Source: Pseudomonadota bacterium | GTDB taxonomy: Bacteria > Pseudomonadota > Gammaproteobacteria > Burkholderiales > SG8-39 | Direction of reading: 5' to 3' | Length of the DNA: 64,000 nucleotides | Assembly: GCA_947455195.1 (NCBI GenBank) | Contig: CANGMI010000007.1 | Span: forward strand, 338,875-402,874 | Part shown: one piece after another, positions 45,709-56,185 of the stretch | Numbering within the stretch: the stretch's first letter is position 1 | Layout of the letters: the number at the start of each line of letters is the position of its first letter | Position numbers and translations under genes: made by a program | Notes under the pieces: model-generated | What the model was told of the DNA's origin: nothing | Database searches by the model: none | What the model saw: the letters and a program-made list of their open reading frames with translations, nothing else

Positions 45709-46449
45709 TCAGTGCTGCAGGATCTTCGACAGGAAGGTCTGTGCCCGGACACTGCGCGCCGTCGGGTCATCGAAGAACGCATCCTTGGTGACGTCCTCCA
45801 CGATGGCGCCGTGATCCATGAAGATGACCCGGTTGGCGACGCGTCGGGCGAACCCCATCTCGTGCGTGACGCAGAGCATGGTCATGCCCTCCTGCGCCAG
45901 CGTGCTCATGACATCGAGAACCTCGACGATCATCTCGGGGTCGAGCGCCGAGGTGGGTTCATCAAAGAGCATCGCAATCGGATCCATCGACAGCGCGCGC
46001 GCGATCGCGACCCGCTGCTGCTGACCGCCCGACAGTTGGGCCGGAAACTTCGTGGCCTGATCGCGCAGGCCGACACGCTGGAGGAGCGCGAGGCTGCGTT
46101 CGCTCGCCGCATCGCGACTGCGTCCGAGCACCCTCACCTGGGCAAGGTTGAGGTTGTCCAGGACCGACAGGTGCGGAAAGAGCTCGAAATGCTGGAAGAC
46201 CATCCCGACCCGGGCCCGCAGGCGCGCGAGATCGGTGTTCGGGTCGCCCACCGAGACGCCATCGACCCGGATCGTGCCTTGCTGGAAGGGCTCGAGGGCA
46301 TTGATGCACTTGATGAGGGTCGATTTGCCCGAGCCCGAGGGGCCGCAGATCACCACGACCTCGCCGCGCTCGATGGCGGTGGTGCAGGCGTCGAGCACCT
46401 TGAACGTGCCGTACCATTTGCTGACGGCATCGAGGCTGATCATGGTCAT
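45709..46449 (-). CDS. gltL: Polar amino-acid ABC transporter ATP-binding protein (GltL/GlnQ-like)
   Basis: 246 residues; Walker [10 protein letters not shown], signature [15 protein letters not shown] and Walker [14 protein letters not shown], the standard PAAT-family ATPase. It is last in a four-gene unit gltI-J-K-L on the - strand and overlaps gltK by four bases. Powers uptake of glutamate/aspartate or similar. Confidence 0.92.
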   Translation of the reverse strand: MTMISLDAVSKWYGTFKVLDACTTAIERGEVVVICGPSGSGKSTLIKCINALEPFQQGTIRVDGVSVGDPNTDLARLRARVGMVFQHFELFPHLSVLDNLNLAQVRVLGRSRDAASERSLALLQRVGLRDQATKFPAQLSGGQQQRVAIARALSMDPIAMLFDEPTSALDPEMIVEVLDVMSTLAQEGMTMLCVTHEMGFARRVANRVIFMDHGAIVEDVTKDAFFDDPTARSVRAQTFLSKILQH

Positions 46450-47150
46450 CGTGCGGTCTCCGGATGCCGGCCGATCGAGTGGGTGCGCTGCCAGCGCCGC
46501 ACCAGTGCCGAGGCGGCCGAGCAGAGCACGAGGTAGACCAGAGCGACGAAGAGGTACATCTCCACCACGCGGCCATCGCGCTGCGCGATCTTGCCGGCTG
46601 CGCCGACGAAATCCGTGACGTTCAGCAGGGAGACCAGTGACACATCCTGAAAGAGGATGATGGCCTGGGTGAGGAGTACCGGCAGCATGTTGCGAAAGGC
46701 CTGCGGCAGGATCACGTGGACGAGAACCTGGATCCGATCAAGACCGAGGGCGCGGGCCGCCGACTGCTGGCCGGCGCCCACGCTGACGATGCCGGCCCGC
46801 ACGATCTCGCAGAAATAGGCGGCCTCGAAGAGGATGAAGGTGACGTAGGCCGAGCGCTCGGCACCCACCCGGGGCGGGCTCCCGGCGCCGGTGACCCACT
46901 GCAGACCGAGAGGCACCAGAAAGTAGAACCAGAAGATCACCAGCAGCAGCGGCACCGAGCGCATGAGGTTCACGTAGCCCGCCGCGACGCCTGCCACGAC
47001 CGGATGCGATGACAGACGCGCCAGCGCGAGGATCGTGCCGAGCGCGATGCCACCCAGCGCCGCCACGCAGGTGAGTTGCACGGTGTATTGCAGTCCCTGT
47101 GCGAGCCAGGGCAGGGCACGGGTAATGACCTCGAGGTCGAGTCCGTTCAA
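46446..47150 (-). CDS. gltK: Polar amino-acid ABC transporter permease (GltK-like)
   Basis: 234 residues with about five membrane segments and the HisM/GltK pattern ([39 protein letters not shown] coupling segment). It overlaps gltJ and gltL by four bases each. Forms the channel with the GltJ-like protein. Confidence 0.92.
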   Translation of the reverse strand: MNGLDLEVITRALPWLAQGLQYTVQLTCVAALGGIALGTILALARLSSHPVVAGVAAGYVNLMRSVPLLLVIFWFYFLVPLGLQWVTGAGSPPRVGAERSAYVTFILFEAAYFCEIVRAGIVSVGAGQQSAARALGLDRIQVLVHVILPQAFRNMLPVLLTQAIILFQDVSLVSLLNVTDFVGAAGKIAQRDGRVVEMYLFVALVYLVLCSAASALVRRWQRTHSIGRHPETAR

Positions 47151-47881
47151 TGGGCACTCCGTGCCGTGCCTGCCACGCCCGGTACCGCGATGCGTCGTTC
47201 GATGAATCGCATGGCGCGATTGGCTGCCAGCGCGATGACCATGTACGCCAGGGTTGCCGCAGCAAACGCCTCGAAGTAGCGGAAGGTGATCTCACCCATT
47301 TCGCGGGTGCGAAAGAACAGTTCGGCCAGACCGATCGAGTAGGCCACAGCCGTGTTCTTCACCAGATTCATCAGTTCGGAGGTGAGCGGCGGCATGATGA
47401 CGCGGAAGGTGACGGGTAGCAGCACATGGCGGTAGCACTGCGCCTCGCTCAAACCCATGGCACGCGCTGCCTGACGCTGGCCGCGCCCGAGCGACTCGAT
47501 GCCGGCACGAACCTGCTCTGCGATGCGGGCCGACGTGAAAAGACCGAGACACGACGTCGCTGCCAGAAACTGGACAACTGACGGGTCTGCCTCGATCACC
47601 CAGCGCTTCAGGGGCGCACACAGTTCCGGCAGCACGAAGTACCACAGGAAGAACTGGACGATGAGCGGGATGTTGCGGAACAGTTCGACGTAGATGATCG
47701 CGGCACGGGCGGCCGCCCGCGAGGCGCCGGTTCGGGCGATGCCGATGCCAGTGCCGGCTGCGAGCGCGATGACCCAGGCACAGGCCGCGCAGGCGAGCGT
47801 CCAGCCAAGGCCTGACGCCAGCATCTCCCACCAGGCCGCATCGCCCTCGGGCATGGTCTCGAGGAAGATCTGCCAGTTCAT
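47147..47881 (-). CDS. gltJ: Polar amino-acid ABC transporter permease (GltJ-like)
   Basis: 244 residues. VELFRNIPLIVQFFLWYFVLPEL and RAGIESLGRGQRQAARAMGLS are the conserved permease and EAA-loop segments. It lies 18 bases after the binding-protein gene and overlaps gltK by ATGA. Confidence 0.92.
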   Translation of the reverse strand: MNWQIFLETMPEGDAAWWEMLASGLGWTLACAACAWVIALAAGTGIGIARTGASRAAARAAIIYVELFRNIPLIVQFFLWYFVLPELCAPLKRWVIEADPSVVQFLAATSCLGLFTSARIAEQVRAGIESLGRGQRQAARAMGLSEAQCYRHVLLPVTFRVIMPPLTSELMNLVKNTAVAYSIGLAELFFRTREMGEITFRYFEAFAAATLAYMVIALAANRAMRFIERRIAVPGVAGTARSAH

Positions 47882-47899
47882 GCGTGCGACTCGGTCGCG

Positions 47900-48826
47900 C
47901 TAGATGCCGCGATCGTTCGGGCTCCGGATCGCCTCGGCGAGTTCCTTCGACATCGGAAACTCGAGATTGATGCTGCGAGGGGGAATGGGGCTGGTGAACC
48001 AGCGCGCGTAGAGCCGGGCGACCTCGCCTGACCGCATCAGCGACGCGAGCGTGTCATCGACCAGCTTCTTGAACGCGGGGTCATCCTTTCGGATCATGAT
48101 GCCGTAGGGCTCGGTGCGCAGGACCTCGTCGAGGAATCGGTAGTCTTTCGCATTGCGCGAGTTGGCGACCAGTCCGGCGATGAGGATGTCATCCATCACG
48201 AAGGCGGCGGCACGGTCATTCTCGAGCAACAGGAACGATTCGGCATGATCCTTGCCGTAAATCTCTCGAAAGTCGATGCCCTTGGCTTTCTCGTGGGCAC
48301 GCAGCAGTTGAACCGATGTGGTGCCGGAGGTGGTCGCTACCGGTTTGCCGTTGAGGTCGGCAAGACTCTGGATGGCAGAGGACTTCTTCACCACGACCTT
48401 GACGTTCGTCACGAAGGTCGTGAGGCCGAAGGCCACCTGGCGCTGGCGTTCGATCGAGTTGGTGGTCGAGCCGCACTCGAGGTCTACCGTGCCGTTCTGC
48501 AACAAGGGGATGCGGTTGGAGGAGGTCACTGCCTGCATCTGGACCTTGAGCGCGGGCATCTTGAGCGTGTCCTTCACTGCCTCGACAATGCGAAGGCACA
48601 GCTCGACCGAGTAGCCCACAGGCGCCTGGCGGTCATCCAGGTAGGAGAACGGAATCGACGAGTCACGATGTCCCACCACGATGGTGCCGGCCTCGCGAAC
48701 TTTCTTCAGCGTGCCGCCGAGGTCTTGCGCCAGCGCGCACGAGAAGCTGGCTGCGAGCGCACCGACCAGGCCCGTCAGTCCGAGGGCTCGGGCGAGTGCA
48801 GTGATGGAGTCAGGTCGAATCATCAT
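47900..48826 (-). CDS. gltI: Glutamate/aspartate-type periplasmic binding protein (GltI-like)
   Basis: 308 residues from ATG 48826 (the next codon is also ATG; an earlier one at 48859 is less likely). A signal peptide ends near CALAQ. The type II binding fold shows GHRDSSIPFSYLDD...VGYSVELC, and DLECGSTTNSIERQRQVAF, characteristic of glutamate/aspartate receptors. It heads the gltIJKL unit; an inverted repeat lies 35-68 bases upstream. Confidence 0.92.
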   Translation of the reverse strand: MMIRPDSITALARALGLTGLVGALAASFSCALAQDLGGTLKKVREAGTIVVGHRDSSIPFSYLDDRQAPVGYSVELCLRIVEAVKDTLKMPALKVQMQAVTSSNRIPLLQNGTVDLECGSTTNSIERQRQVAFGLTTFVTNVKVVVKKSSAIQSLADLNGKPVATTSGTTSVQLLRAHEKAKGIDFREIYGKDHAESFLLLENDRAAAFVMDDILIAGLVANSRNAKDYRFLDEVLRTEPYGIMIRKDDPAFKKLVDDTLASLMRSGEVARLYARWFTSPIPPRSINLEFPMSKELAEAIRSPNDRGI

Positions 48827-48860
48827 GGCGGGCGCGCTGGCAGTTGTGAGGTGTGGCAAC

Positions 48861-48894
48861 GATGTTGACGCCGCAGGCCGATGCCGTCAACATC
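48861..48894. promoter_or_regulatory. Spaced inverted repeat between gltI and a TctC gene, candidate operator
   Basis: GATGTTGACG (48861-48870) and CGTCAACATC (48885-48894) are perfect 10-bp arms 14 bases apart. Each arm contains TTGACG, a good -35 hexamer, read outward on either strand, so overlapping divergent promoters within the repeat are possible (the -10 match, CAACAT at 17 bases, is weak). A regulator bound here could control gltI and the TctC gene together. Confidence 0.6.
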
Positions 48895-48926
48895 AAACGG
48901 ACGGCACCGTCCATGAGGCACGTGTC

Positions 48927-49967
48927 ATGAACAGGAAACGCATGGTGAACTTCGCTCACGGCAGTGTCTTGCGGATTGCGCGTGGTGGTTGGGTCGCTTG
49001 CCTTGCACTGCTCGCGCTCGCGGTCGGTCCTGTCCCGAAGGCTGCCTTCGCGCAGACCGATGCAAGCTGGCCATCGCGCCCGATCCGGTTCATCGTGCCT
49101 TACCCGCCTGCCGGCCCTACGGACCTGATGGCGCGCATTCTTGCGCCGCGGATGCAGCAGGCGCTGGGTGTCACGGTCATCGTGGACAACCGCGCTGGTG
49201 CGGCAGGCAATATCGGTACTGACATGGTGGCGAAGTCAGCGCCTGATGGGTACACCCTTCTCCTGGCCGCCAGCGGACCGATGGCCGTCAATCCGACCCT
49301 CATGCGCTCGACCCCCTACAACCCTTTGCGCGATCTCGCACCGGTCGTGCAGATTTCGGCCTTTCCGCTGGTTCTTGAAGTGCCAGTCGCCGCTTCTCCA
49401 AAGACGGTACGTGAATTCGTCACCTGGGTGAAGGCACGGCCACCGGGGTCGGTGTCGTACGGCTCGGCCGGCAATGGCACACCCCAGCATCTGGCCGGGG
49501 CGCTCTTCGATACGGTGGCAGGGACCACCCTGCAGCATGTGCCTTACAAGGGAGCCGGGCCCGCGCTCAGCGACTTGATGGGTGGCCAGATATCGGCCAT
49601 GTTCGATATCGTGGGCAGTTCGGTCGGGCATATTCGTGGTGGCAAGCTGCGTGCCCTTGCCGTGACCGGTCAGCAGCGCTCGCAGGCGCTGCCGAGCGTG
49701 CCAACCATGGCAGAGGCCGGGTTTGCGGGCGTCGAAATCCAGGCATGGCACGGCATTGCGGTGGCAGCGGCCACGCCGCCGGCGGTAGTCGCCAGACTCA
49801 ACGCCGTCTTGGTGAAGATCTTCGAGGATGCCGAGGTGCGTGCGCGCTGGGCCGAGATCGGTTCTGATGTGGTGGCGGGTACGCCGGCCCAGTTTGGCGC
49901 GCTGATTCGGACCGAGTCGACACGCCTGGGCAAGCTTGTGCACGATATCGGCGCAACCGAGGATTGA
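48927..49967 (+). CDS. TctC/Bug-family periplasmic binding protein
   Basis: 346 residues from ATG 48927; the frame is open earlier only across gltI. A signal peptide ends near AAFAQ (residue 43). WPSRPIRFIVPYPPAGPTDLMAR, VDNRAGAAGNIGTD and VPYKGAGPALSDLMGGQ identify the Bug family, which binds carboxylates. No TctA/TctB genes are nearby. It is divergent from gltI. The 97 bases after its stop contain only a weak dyad (49979-50021) before the convergent uvrA. Confidence 0.9.
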   Translation: MNRKRMVNFAHGSVLRIARGGWVACLALLALAVGPVPKAAFAQTDASWPSRPIRFIVPYPPAGPTDLMARILAPRMQQALGVTVIVDNRAGAAGNIGTDMVAKSAPDGYTLLLAASGPMAVNPTLMRSTPYNPLRDLAPVVQISAFPLVLEVPVAASPKTVREFVTWVKARPPGSVSYGSAGNGTPQHLAGALFDTVAGTTLQHVPYKGAGPALSDLMGGQISAMFDIVGSSVGHIRGGKLRALAVTGQQRSQALPSVPTMAEAGFAGVEIQAWHGIAVAAATPPAVVARLNAVLVKIFEDAEVRARWAEIGSDVVAGTPAQFGALIRTESTRLGKLVHDIGATED

Positions 49968-50064
49968 AATGGCGAACGGCCTGGTAGCCCATGGGCATGG
50001 GCTGCTCGTGACTGCCAGGCGCTCGTCGCGGAAGCCTGCCCGTGGCGCGCCGCGAGTGTCCGGG

Positions 50065-52929
50065 TCAGGGTCTTGACGGCGGCGTCTTCTTCGGTACCTT
50101 TCGGGCGGCTGCCCGCGCGAGCTGGTCGCGCAGGTATCGCCCGGTGTGGCTCCCCTCGATCGCTGCCACGGTCTCGGGCGTGCCGCAGGCCACGATCTGC
50201 CCACCCCCTTCGCCCCCCTCGGGGCCGAGGTCGATCACCCAGTCGGCTGTCTTGATGACATCGAGGTTGTGCTCGATCACGATCACGGTATTGCCATGGT
50301 CGCGCAATGCGTGCAGCACACCGAGCAGCAGTTCCACATCGTGAAAGTGCAACCCGGTGGTCGGTTCATCGAGGATATAGAGCGTATGTCCGGTGTCACG
50401 GCGCGCCAGTTCCTGGCTGAGCTTCACCCGCTGGGCTTCGCCGCCCGAGAGCGTGGTTGCGGCCTGTCCGAGGCGGATATAGCCCAGACCCACCTCGGCC
50501 AGCGTCAGCAGTCGCCGTGACAGCGCCGGTACGGCACTGAAGAAGGTCGCTGCCTCGCTCACGGTCATCTCGAGAATCTGGGCGACATTGCGCCCCTTGT
50601 ACTGCACTTCGAGGGTCTCGCGGTTGTATCGCTGACCCTCGCAGGTGCTGCACGGCACATGCACATCGGGCAGGAAGTGCATTTCCACCCGGATGACGCC
50701 ATCCCCCTCGCAGGTCTCGCAGCGACCGCCCTTTACGTTGAAGGAAAAGCGGCTCGCCGGGTAACCTCGCTCGCGAGCAACCGGCACCCCTGCCAGCAAT
50801 TCCCGAATCGGAGTGAAGAGCCCGGTGTACGTGGCCGGATTCGAACGCGGCGTGCGGCCGATCGGGCTCTGGTCGACGTTGACGACCTTGTCGAACAGGC
50901 CCAGGCCGTCGATGTGATCGTGCGGAGCCGACTCGACGCTGGATCCATGCAGGTGGCGTGCCACTGTCGGATAGAGCGTGTCGTTCACCAGCGTCGACTT
51001 GCCCGAGCCTGACACGCCGGTGACGCAGATGAAGAGGCCCGCCGGGAAGTCGACATCGACACCGCGCAGGTTGTTGCCGCGTGCCCCCCGTATCGAGAGG
51101 ATGCGTGCCGGGTCGGGCTTCACGCGACGCGCGGGTACTGCGATGGCACGTTGCCCGGCGAGATACTGGCCCGTCAGCGAAGCCGCGGTCGCCTCGATCT
51201 CGTCGGGTGTGCCGCTCGCGATGACTTCGCCGCCCGCACCGCCGGCCCCAGGCCCCATGTCGACCACGTGGTCGGCTGCGCGGATGGCATCTTCGTCATG
51301 CTCGACGACGATCAGCGTGTTGCCCAGATCGCGCAGGTGGCGCAAGGTGTCGAGCAGGCGTGCGTTGTCGCGCTGGTGCAGTCCGATCGAGGGTTCGTCG
51401 AGCACGTACATCACGCCGGTGAGGCCGGAGCCGATCTGGGAAGCGAGCCGGATGCGCTGCGCCTCGCCCCCGGACAGCGTGTCGGCCGGGCGATCGAGAC
51501 TCAGGTAGTCCAGGCCGACGTTCACGAGGAACTGCAGTCGCGAAGCCACTTCGCGCAGGATGCGCTCGCCGATCACGGCCTTGTGGCCGGGCAACGCGAG
51601 GTCGTTGGCGAGGCGAAGCGCCTCGCGCAGGGCAAGCGCCGAGAATTCGTGAATCGCGAGGCTCCCGACCCTGACATGTCGAGACTCCCGTCGCAGTCGG
51701 GTGCCGGCGCACTCGGGGCAGACCTTCATCGCGATGTAGCGGCCGAGTTCCTCCCGGATCACGTTCGACTCGCTCTCCTTGTGGCGCCGTTCGATGTTGG
51801 CAACCACCCCTTCGAAGGCCTGCTCCCGAAACACGGTGCGCCCACGCAGATCGAGCGACGAGAAGGAGAGCTTTTCCCGGGTACCGAACAGCACCTTGTG
51901 GCGGATGTCCTCAGGCAGCCTGTCCCAGCGCGTCTCCACGTCGAACCTGAAGTGATTGGCGAGGCTCGTGAGCATCTGGAAGAAGAACTGGTTGCGTCGG
52001 TCCCAGCCCCGTATCGCACCACCCGCGAGCGAAAGTTCGGGGTGGGCAACGATCCGCTCCGGATCGAAGAACGTGATGCTGCCCAGCCCCTCGCAACGCG
52101 TGCAGGCACCGGCCGGGCTGTTGAATGAAAACATCCGCGGCTCGAGTTCGCCGACCGAATAGCTGCAGACCGGACAGGCATGGCGGGCCGACCAGGTGGT
52201 CTCCGCGGCGGTCTCGGTCTGCAGGATCATGACGCGGCCCTGCGCCAGTCGCAGCGCGGTCTCGATCGACTCGCCCAGCCGCTGCCGCGATGAGGCGCGC
52301 ACTGACAGGCGATCGATCACGACGTCGATGGAATGGCGCGACTGTCGCGCGAGTGGCGGACAGTCGTCGAGTTCGATCATCTGCCCGTCGAGACGTATGC
52401 GCACGAACCCCTGAGCGCGCAACTGATCGAACAGTTCGACATGCTCGCCCTTGCGATCGGTGACCACCGGAGCGAGTACCGCAATGCGGGTGTCTTCGGG
52501 GAGGGCTAGCGAGCTGTCAACCATCTGGGCCACCGACTGTGCATCGAGGGCGACGCCGTGGTCGGGGCAGTACGGGGTGCCCGCACGGGCATAGAGCAGG
52601 CGCAGGTAGTCGTGCACCTCGGTGATCGTGCCGACCGTCGAGCGCGGGTTGTGGCTTGCTGCCTTCTGCTCGATCGCGATCGCGGGGCTGAGCCCCTCGA
52701 TCAGATCGACATCGGGCTTCTCCATCAATTGCAGGAACTGTCGGGCATAGGCCGACAGTGATTCGACATAGCGCCGCTGACCCTCGGCATAGAGGGTGTC
52801 GAAGGCGAGTGAAGACTTGCCCGATCCGGAGAGTCCGGTAACCACGGTCAGCCGGTCGCGCGGCAGATCGAGGCTGACGTTCTTCAGGTTGTGGGTGCGT
52901 GCGCCACGAATGCGCAGTCGATCAGCCAT
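50065..52929 (-). CDS. uvrA: Excinuclease ABC subunit A, UvrA
   Basis: 954 residues; damage sensor of nucleotide excision repair. Two ABC modules are present: the first P-loop GLSGSGKSS at 32-40 and a second GVSGSGKST in the C-terminal half. Zinc-binding cysteine pairs are seen in [14 protein letters not shown] and CETCEGDG...CSTCEG. The signature SGGEAQR occurs in both halves. Full length. The gene is divergent from an MFS gene with an 89-base gap; no convincing LexA box is seen there. Confidence 0.98.
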   Translation of the reverse strand: MADRLRIRGARTHNLKNVSLDLPRDRLTVVTGLSGSGKSSLAFDTLYAEGQRRYVESLSAYARQFLQLMEKPDVDLIEGLSPAIAIEQKAASHNPRSTVGTITEVHDYLRLLYARAGTPYCPDHGVALDAQSVAQMVDSSLALPEDTRIAVLAPVVTDRKGEHVELFDQLRAQGFVRIRLDGQMIELDDCPPLARQSRHSIDVVIDRLSVRASSRQRLGESIETALRLAQGRVMILQTETAAETTWSARHACPVCSYSVGELEPRMFSFNSPAGACTRCEGLGSITFFDPERIVAHPELSLAGGAIRGWDRRNQFFFQMLTSLANHFRFDVETRWDRLPEDIRHKVLFGTREKLSFSSLDLRGRTVFREQAFEGVVANIERRHKESESNVIREELGRYIAMKVCPECAGTRLRRESRHVRVGSLAIHEFSALALREALRLANDLALPGHKAVIGERILREVASRLQFLVNVGLDYLSLDRPADTLSGGEAQRIRLASQIGSGLTGVMYVLDEPSIGLHQRDNARLLDTLRHLRDLGNTLIVVEHDEDAIRAADHVVDMGPGAGGAGGEVIASGTPDEIEATAASLTGQYLAGQRAIAVPARRVKPDPARILSIRGARGNNLRGVDVDFPAGLFICVTGVSGSGKSTLVNDTLYPTVARHLHGSSVESAPHDHIDGLGLFDKVVNVDQSPIGRTPRSNPATYTGLFTPIRELLAGVPVARERGYPASRFSFNVKGGRCETCEGDGVIRVEMHFLPDVHVPCSTCEGQRYNRETLEVQYKGRNVAQILEMTVSEAATFFSAVPALSRRLLTLAEVGLGYIRLGQAATTLSGGEAQRVKLSQELARRDTGHTLYILDEPTTGLHFHDVELLLGVLHALRDHGNTVIVIEHNLDVIKTADWVIDLGPEGGEGGGQIVACGTPETVAAIEGSHTGRYLRDQLARAAARKVPKKTPPSRP

Positions 52930-53018
52930 GCGAAGGGCAGTTAGCCAAACCTGCTACTATACGAAACGGCAGGCGCAGTTGACCATCCTTTTTCGAGCCT
53001 GCGACTCCCCGTCCCCCG

Positions 53019-54230
53019 ATGTCCCCTCTCGAACTCCGTGCCAGTCTGTCGCTGACGGCGCTCTATGCGCTGCGCATGCTCGGCCTGTTTCTCATCTTGC
53101 CCGTGTTTGCCATCCACGCGATGGGCATGCCGGGTGGTGACGATCACTTCATGATCGGGCTGGCCATGGGCATCTACGGGCTCACCCAGGGTCTGCTGCA
53201 GGTGCCCTTCGGCATGCTCTCTGATCGCATCGGGCGCAAGCAGGTGATCGTGCCGGGACTCCTCCTTTTTGCACTGGGCAGTTTCATCGCGGCGTTCGCG
53301 ACCGATCTCTACTGGACGATCATCGGCCGCGGACTCCAGGGCGCGGGTGCCATCTCGGGCGCGGTCACGGCCTTGCTGGCCGATCTCACGACCGAGAAGA
53401 GTCGCATTCGGGCAATGGCCCTGGTGGGTACATCGATCGGGTTGATGTTCGCGCTCTCGATGCTGCTCGCGCCGATCCTCTATCAGTCGATCGGCATGAA
53501 CGGCATCTTTGCGATGACCGGTTCGCTGGCGCTCGCTGGCGTGCTCGTCACCCTCTTCATCGTGCCCTCCGAGCGTGAAGTGCCCGCGTCGATCGCGGCG
53601 ACACCCCCGGCCCCCTTCCTGTCGGTGCTGTTCGATCGGGAGTTGCTGCGCCTCGATTTCGGCATCTTCGCCTTGCACGCGGTATTGATGGCGCTCTTCG
53701 TGGTCGTTCCGTCGAGTCTGGTGAGCGGGGTCGGCCTGCCGGTCTCCGAGCACTGGAAGATCTATCTGCCGGTCGTCCTGTGTTCATTTGTCCTCATGGT
53801 GCCGCCGATCATCGCGGCTGAGCGAGGACGTCACTTCCGCACGATGTTCCTCGGGTCGATCTTCGTCATGTTTCTCGTGCATGCGGCGCTGATTGGCGGT
53901 GCAACGGGCATCTATGCACTGTCGGCCGTGCTCGTCGTCTTCTTCACGGCCTTCAACGTGATGGAGGCCTTGCTCCCCTCGATGGTGGCCCGGACTGCCC
54001 CGCCGGGGGGGCGTGGGGCAGCGCTGGGCATCTACAACACCTTGCAGTCGCTGGGCATCTTCGCCGGTGGTGCGGCCGGCGGGGCCTTGCGCCAGCAGGG
54101 GGGGGCCGCTGCCGTCTATGTCTTTGGCGCCGCGGTACTTCTCATCTGGCTGCTGCTGGGAGCCTCGATGAAGGCACCCGCACCTCGCGCTGCCGCGAAG
54201 GCCGAGCCGACCGCTGACGCCGCTACCTGA
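53019..54230 (+). CDS. MFS transporter (YajR-like drug/H+ antiporter group)
   Basis: 403 residues with 12 hydrophobic segments. The motif A loop [13 protein letters not shown] follows segment 2, and [17 protein letters not shown] opens the protein as in YajR-type transporters. The C-terminal soluble domain of E. coli YajR is absent. The uvrA / MFS / ssb order is common in Burkholderiales. Substrate unknown. Confidence 0.88.
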   Translation: MSPLELRASLSLTALYALRMLGLFLILPVFAIHAMGMPGGDDHFMIGLAMGIYGLTQGLLQVPFGMLSDRIGRKQVIVPGLLLFALGSFIAAFATDLYWTIIGRGLQGAGAISGAVTALLADLTTEKSRIRAMALVGTSIGLMFALSMLLAPILYQSIGMNGIFAMTGSLALAGVLVTLFIVPSEREVPASIAATPPAPFLSVLFDRELLRLDFGIFALHAVLMALFVVVPSSLVSGVGLPVSEHWKIYLPVVLCSFVLMVPPIIAAERGRHFRTMFLGSIFVMFLVHAALIGGATGIYALSAVLVVFFTAFNVMEALLPSMVARTAPPGGRGAALGIYNTLQSLGIFAGGAAGGALRQQGGAAAVYVFGAAVLLIWLLLGASMKAPAPRAAAKAEPTADAAT

Positions 54231-54238
54231 CCCGAGGG

Positions 54239-54298
54239 CCGGCGTTCGACGCCCGGGCCGGTGCCGTGATCCGGCATCGTGCGGCCTGTACCGGCCGC
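54239..54298. other. Three short stem-loops after the MFS gene
   Basis: GGCGT tcg ACGCC (54241-54253), a GGTGCCG/CGGCATC stem with one G-T pair, then GCGGCC tgtacc GGCCGC (54281-54298) follow one another in the 203-base MFS-ssb gap. None has a T-run. They may protect or end the MFS transcript. Confidence 0.4.
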
Positions 54299-54398
54299 TC
54301 CGTGGGGCGTCCTGACGCTTGCGGTCGCCTCTCACAGTCCTCAGTAGTCCCCTGCCGCGGAGCACCGTCCGGCTTGCGGTCTGCCCCCTGATTCAGCC

Positions 54399-54404
54399 TA
54401 CAAT
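54399..54404 (+). promoter_or_regulatory. -10 box for ssb
   Basis: TACAAT lies 30 bases before the ssb ATG; a TTGCGG at 54374-54379 is a possible -35 but sits 19 bases away. The ribosome site AGGAG is at 54422-54426. Confidence 0.45.
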
Positions 54405-54433
54405 CTGCGCTCGCAGACACCAGGAGTCTCCCC

Positions 54434-54925
54434 ATGGCATCGGTCAACAAGGTCATCATCGTCGGCAATCTCGGCCGCGATCCAGAGGTTCGCTACATGC
54501 CGGATGGCGCGGCGCTCACGAATGTGTCCATCGCGACGACCTACCGCTGGAAGGAGAAGGCCACCGGTGATCAGAAGGAGGAGACGGAATGGCACCGGGT
54601 TGCCTTTCGGGGCCGCCTCGCGGAAATTGCCGGTGAATACCTGAAGAAGGGCTCGCCAGTCTATGTCGAGGGTCGTCTTCGTACCCGCAAGTGGCAGGAC
54701 AAGGAAGGCCAGGAACGGTTTACCACCGAGATCATTGCCGACCAGATGCAGTTGCTCGGAGGGCGCGGTGAAGGCGGTGGCGGTGGTGGCGGTCAGGACG
54801 CCGATTGGTCATCGGCTTCGTCCGGATCATCGGGCGGCGGTTCATCGGCGCGCAAGCCGGCACCGGCGGCAGCCCGCAAGCCCGCCGCCGACATGGGCGA
54901 GATGGAAGACGACATCCCGTTCTGA
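54434..54925 (+). CDS. ssb: Single-stranded DNA-binding protein Ssb
   Basis: 163 residues. An OB-fold (about 1-108) opens with [25 protein letters not shown] and includes [32 protein letters not shown] in parts. A Gly/Ser-rich flexible linker leads to the acidic tip MEDDIPF, which binds partner repair proteins. It coats single-stranded DNA in replication, repair and recombination. It has its own probable promoter. Confidence 0.98.
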   Translation: MASVNKVIIVGNLGRDPEVRYMPDGAALTNVSIATTYRWKEKATGDQKEETEWHRVAFRGRLAEIAGEYLKKGSPVYVEGRLRTRKWQDKEGQERFTTEIIADQMQLLGGRGEGGGGGGGQDADWSSASSGSSGGGSSARKPAPAAARKPAADMGEMEDDIPF

Positions 54926-54959
54926 GCGCAGCGGGTGGTGAGCCGGTCCCGTCCGGGTT

Positions 54960-56171
54960 CTAGCGGATGATCTGATTCATCTCGAAGATCGGCAGCAGGA
55001 TCGCCAGCACGATCAGCAGAACGACAAGCCCCATCACCAGAATCATCACCGGCTCGAGAAGCGCCACGAGCGCGGTCACTCGGCGTTCCATTTCGCGCGT
55101 CTGCTGCAGGGCGGCCCGTTCGAGCATCGTGGCCAGCCGCCCGCTCGCCTCGCCGCTCGCGATCATGTGGATCATGAGCGGCGGAAAGAGACGTGATACC
55201 GCAAGCGATCGGGACAAGGTGGCCCCCTCCTGGACGCGGGTGGCGGCCACCGCCAGCGCCTCGCGCATGGGCAGGTTGGCGACCACCCCGGCCCCTGCCT
55301 GCAAGGCCGTGAGCAGGGGCACCTTGCTTGAGGCAAGAATGGCCAGTGTGCTGGCCAGGCGCGCCGTGTTGAGCCCCCGAATGAGGGTGCCGGCGAGCGG
55401 CAGTGACAGTTGCATCCGATGCCAGCGCGTCCGGATGGCGGGCACCTGCAGGGCCTGACGCAGCGCAATGAGACCGATCAGTATCCCGAGTACGAGCCAC
55501 GGCCAGATGGCACGCAGCAGGTCCGACAGCCCGATCAGGGCGCGAGTCAGCAGGGGCAGTGCCTGGTGCGTGTTGCGGAATACCTGAACGACCTGCGGTA
55601 CCACGTAGGTGAGCAGGGCGCCAACCACCACCGTGGCCACGACCACGATGAGCCCCGGGTAGATGAATGCGAGCAGGACCTTGCTGCGCAGCGTGTCGCG
55701 CTCTTCGGTGTAATCAGCCAGACGTTCCAGCACATCGGGCAGTCGGCCCGAGCGCTCGCCCGCATCGACCAGCGTGCGATAGACATCCGGAAAGACACGT
55801 CCCTGATTGCCCAGTGCGCGTGCCAGGGTCTGTCCGGCCAGGACTTCCCCACGAATGGCACCGAGGAGTTCGCCCTCGAATTCGGAGGCCGCATCCTCAA
55901 TGAGGGCATTGAGTGCCTGTTCGATGGTGAGTCCGGCACCGAGCAGGGTCGACAGTTGTCGGGTGAGAATGGCGAGCGCGGTGGTGTCGAGCGTGCGGCG
56001 CAGGCCGAGGCGACCCGGCCTGGTGTCATCAGGCGTGATGGGCGCGACCTCGACGGGCGTGAGCCCCTGGTCGCGCAGCCAGGCTCTGGCCTGGCGCGGG
56101 CTGTCCGATTCGACAACGCCGCGCTGGCGCTTGCCTTCCGCGGTGAGCGCTTCGTAGCGAAAGCCGGCCAT
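54960..56171 (-). CDS. gspF: Type II secretion inner-membrane platform protein GspF
   Basis: 403 residues, the usual GspF length. A start of MAGFRYEALTAEGKRQRGVVESDS, the tandem cytoplasmic T2SSF domains (about 70-190 and 275-395), and three membrane helices are present; FEMNQIIR ends the protein. It anchors the assembly platform on which GspE drives pseudopilus growth. It is last in the - strand gsp unit, 14 bases after gspE. Confidence 0.95.
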   Translation of the reverse strand: MAGFRYEALTAEGKRQRGVVESDSPRQARAWLRDQGLTPVEVAPITPDDTRPGRLGLRRTLDTTALAILTRQLSTLLGAGLTIEQALNALIEDAASEFEGELLGAIRGEVLAGQTLARALGNQGRVFPDVYRTLVDAGERSGRLPDVLERLADYTEERDTLRSKVLLAFIYPGLIVVVATVVVGALLTYVVPQVVQVFRNTHQALPLLTRALIGLSDLLRAIWPWLVLGILIGLIALRQALQVPAIRTRWHRMQLSLPLAGTLIRGLNTARLASTLAILASSKVPLLTALQAGAGVVANLPMREALAVAATRVQEGATLSRSLAVSRLFPPLMIHMIASGEASGRLATMLERAALQQTREMERRVTALVALLEPVMILVMGLVVLLIVLAILLPIFEMNQIIR

Positions 56172-56185
56172 GGTCGCGTGCAGGC

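Noticed and set aside
49979-50021. Dyad around AGCCCATG gg CATGGGCT with outer GCCTGG/CCAGGC as a terminator between the TctC gene and uvrA
   Set aside because: The inner loop is only two bases and no T-run follows on either strand, so it is a weak candidate at best.
52930-53018. Possible LexA (SOS) box between uvrA and the MFS gene
   Set aside because: The region contains CCTGC...GCAGG but the spacing and core do not fit the CTGT-N8-ACAG pattern; SOS control cannot be claimed from this sequence.
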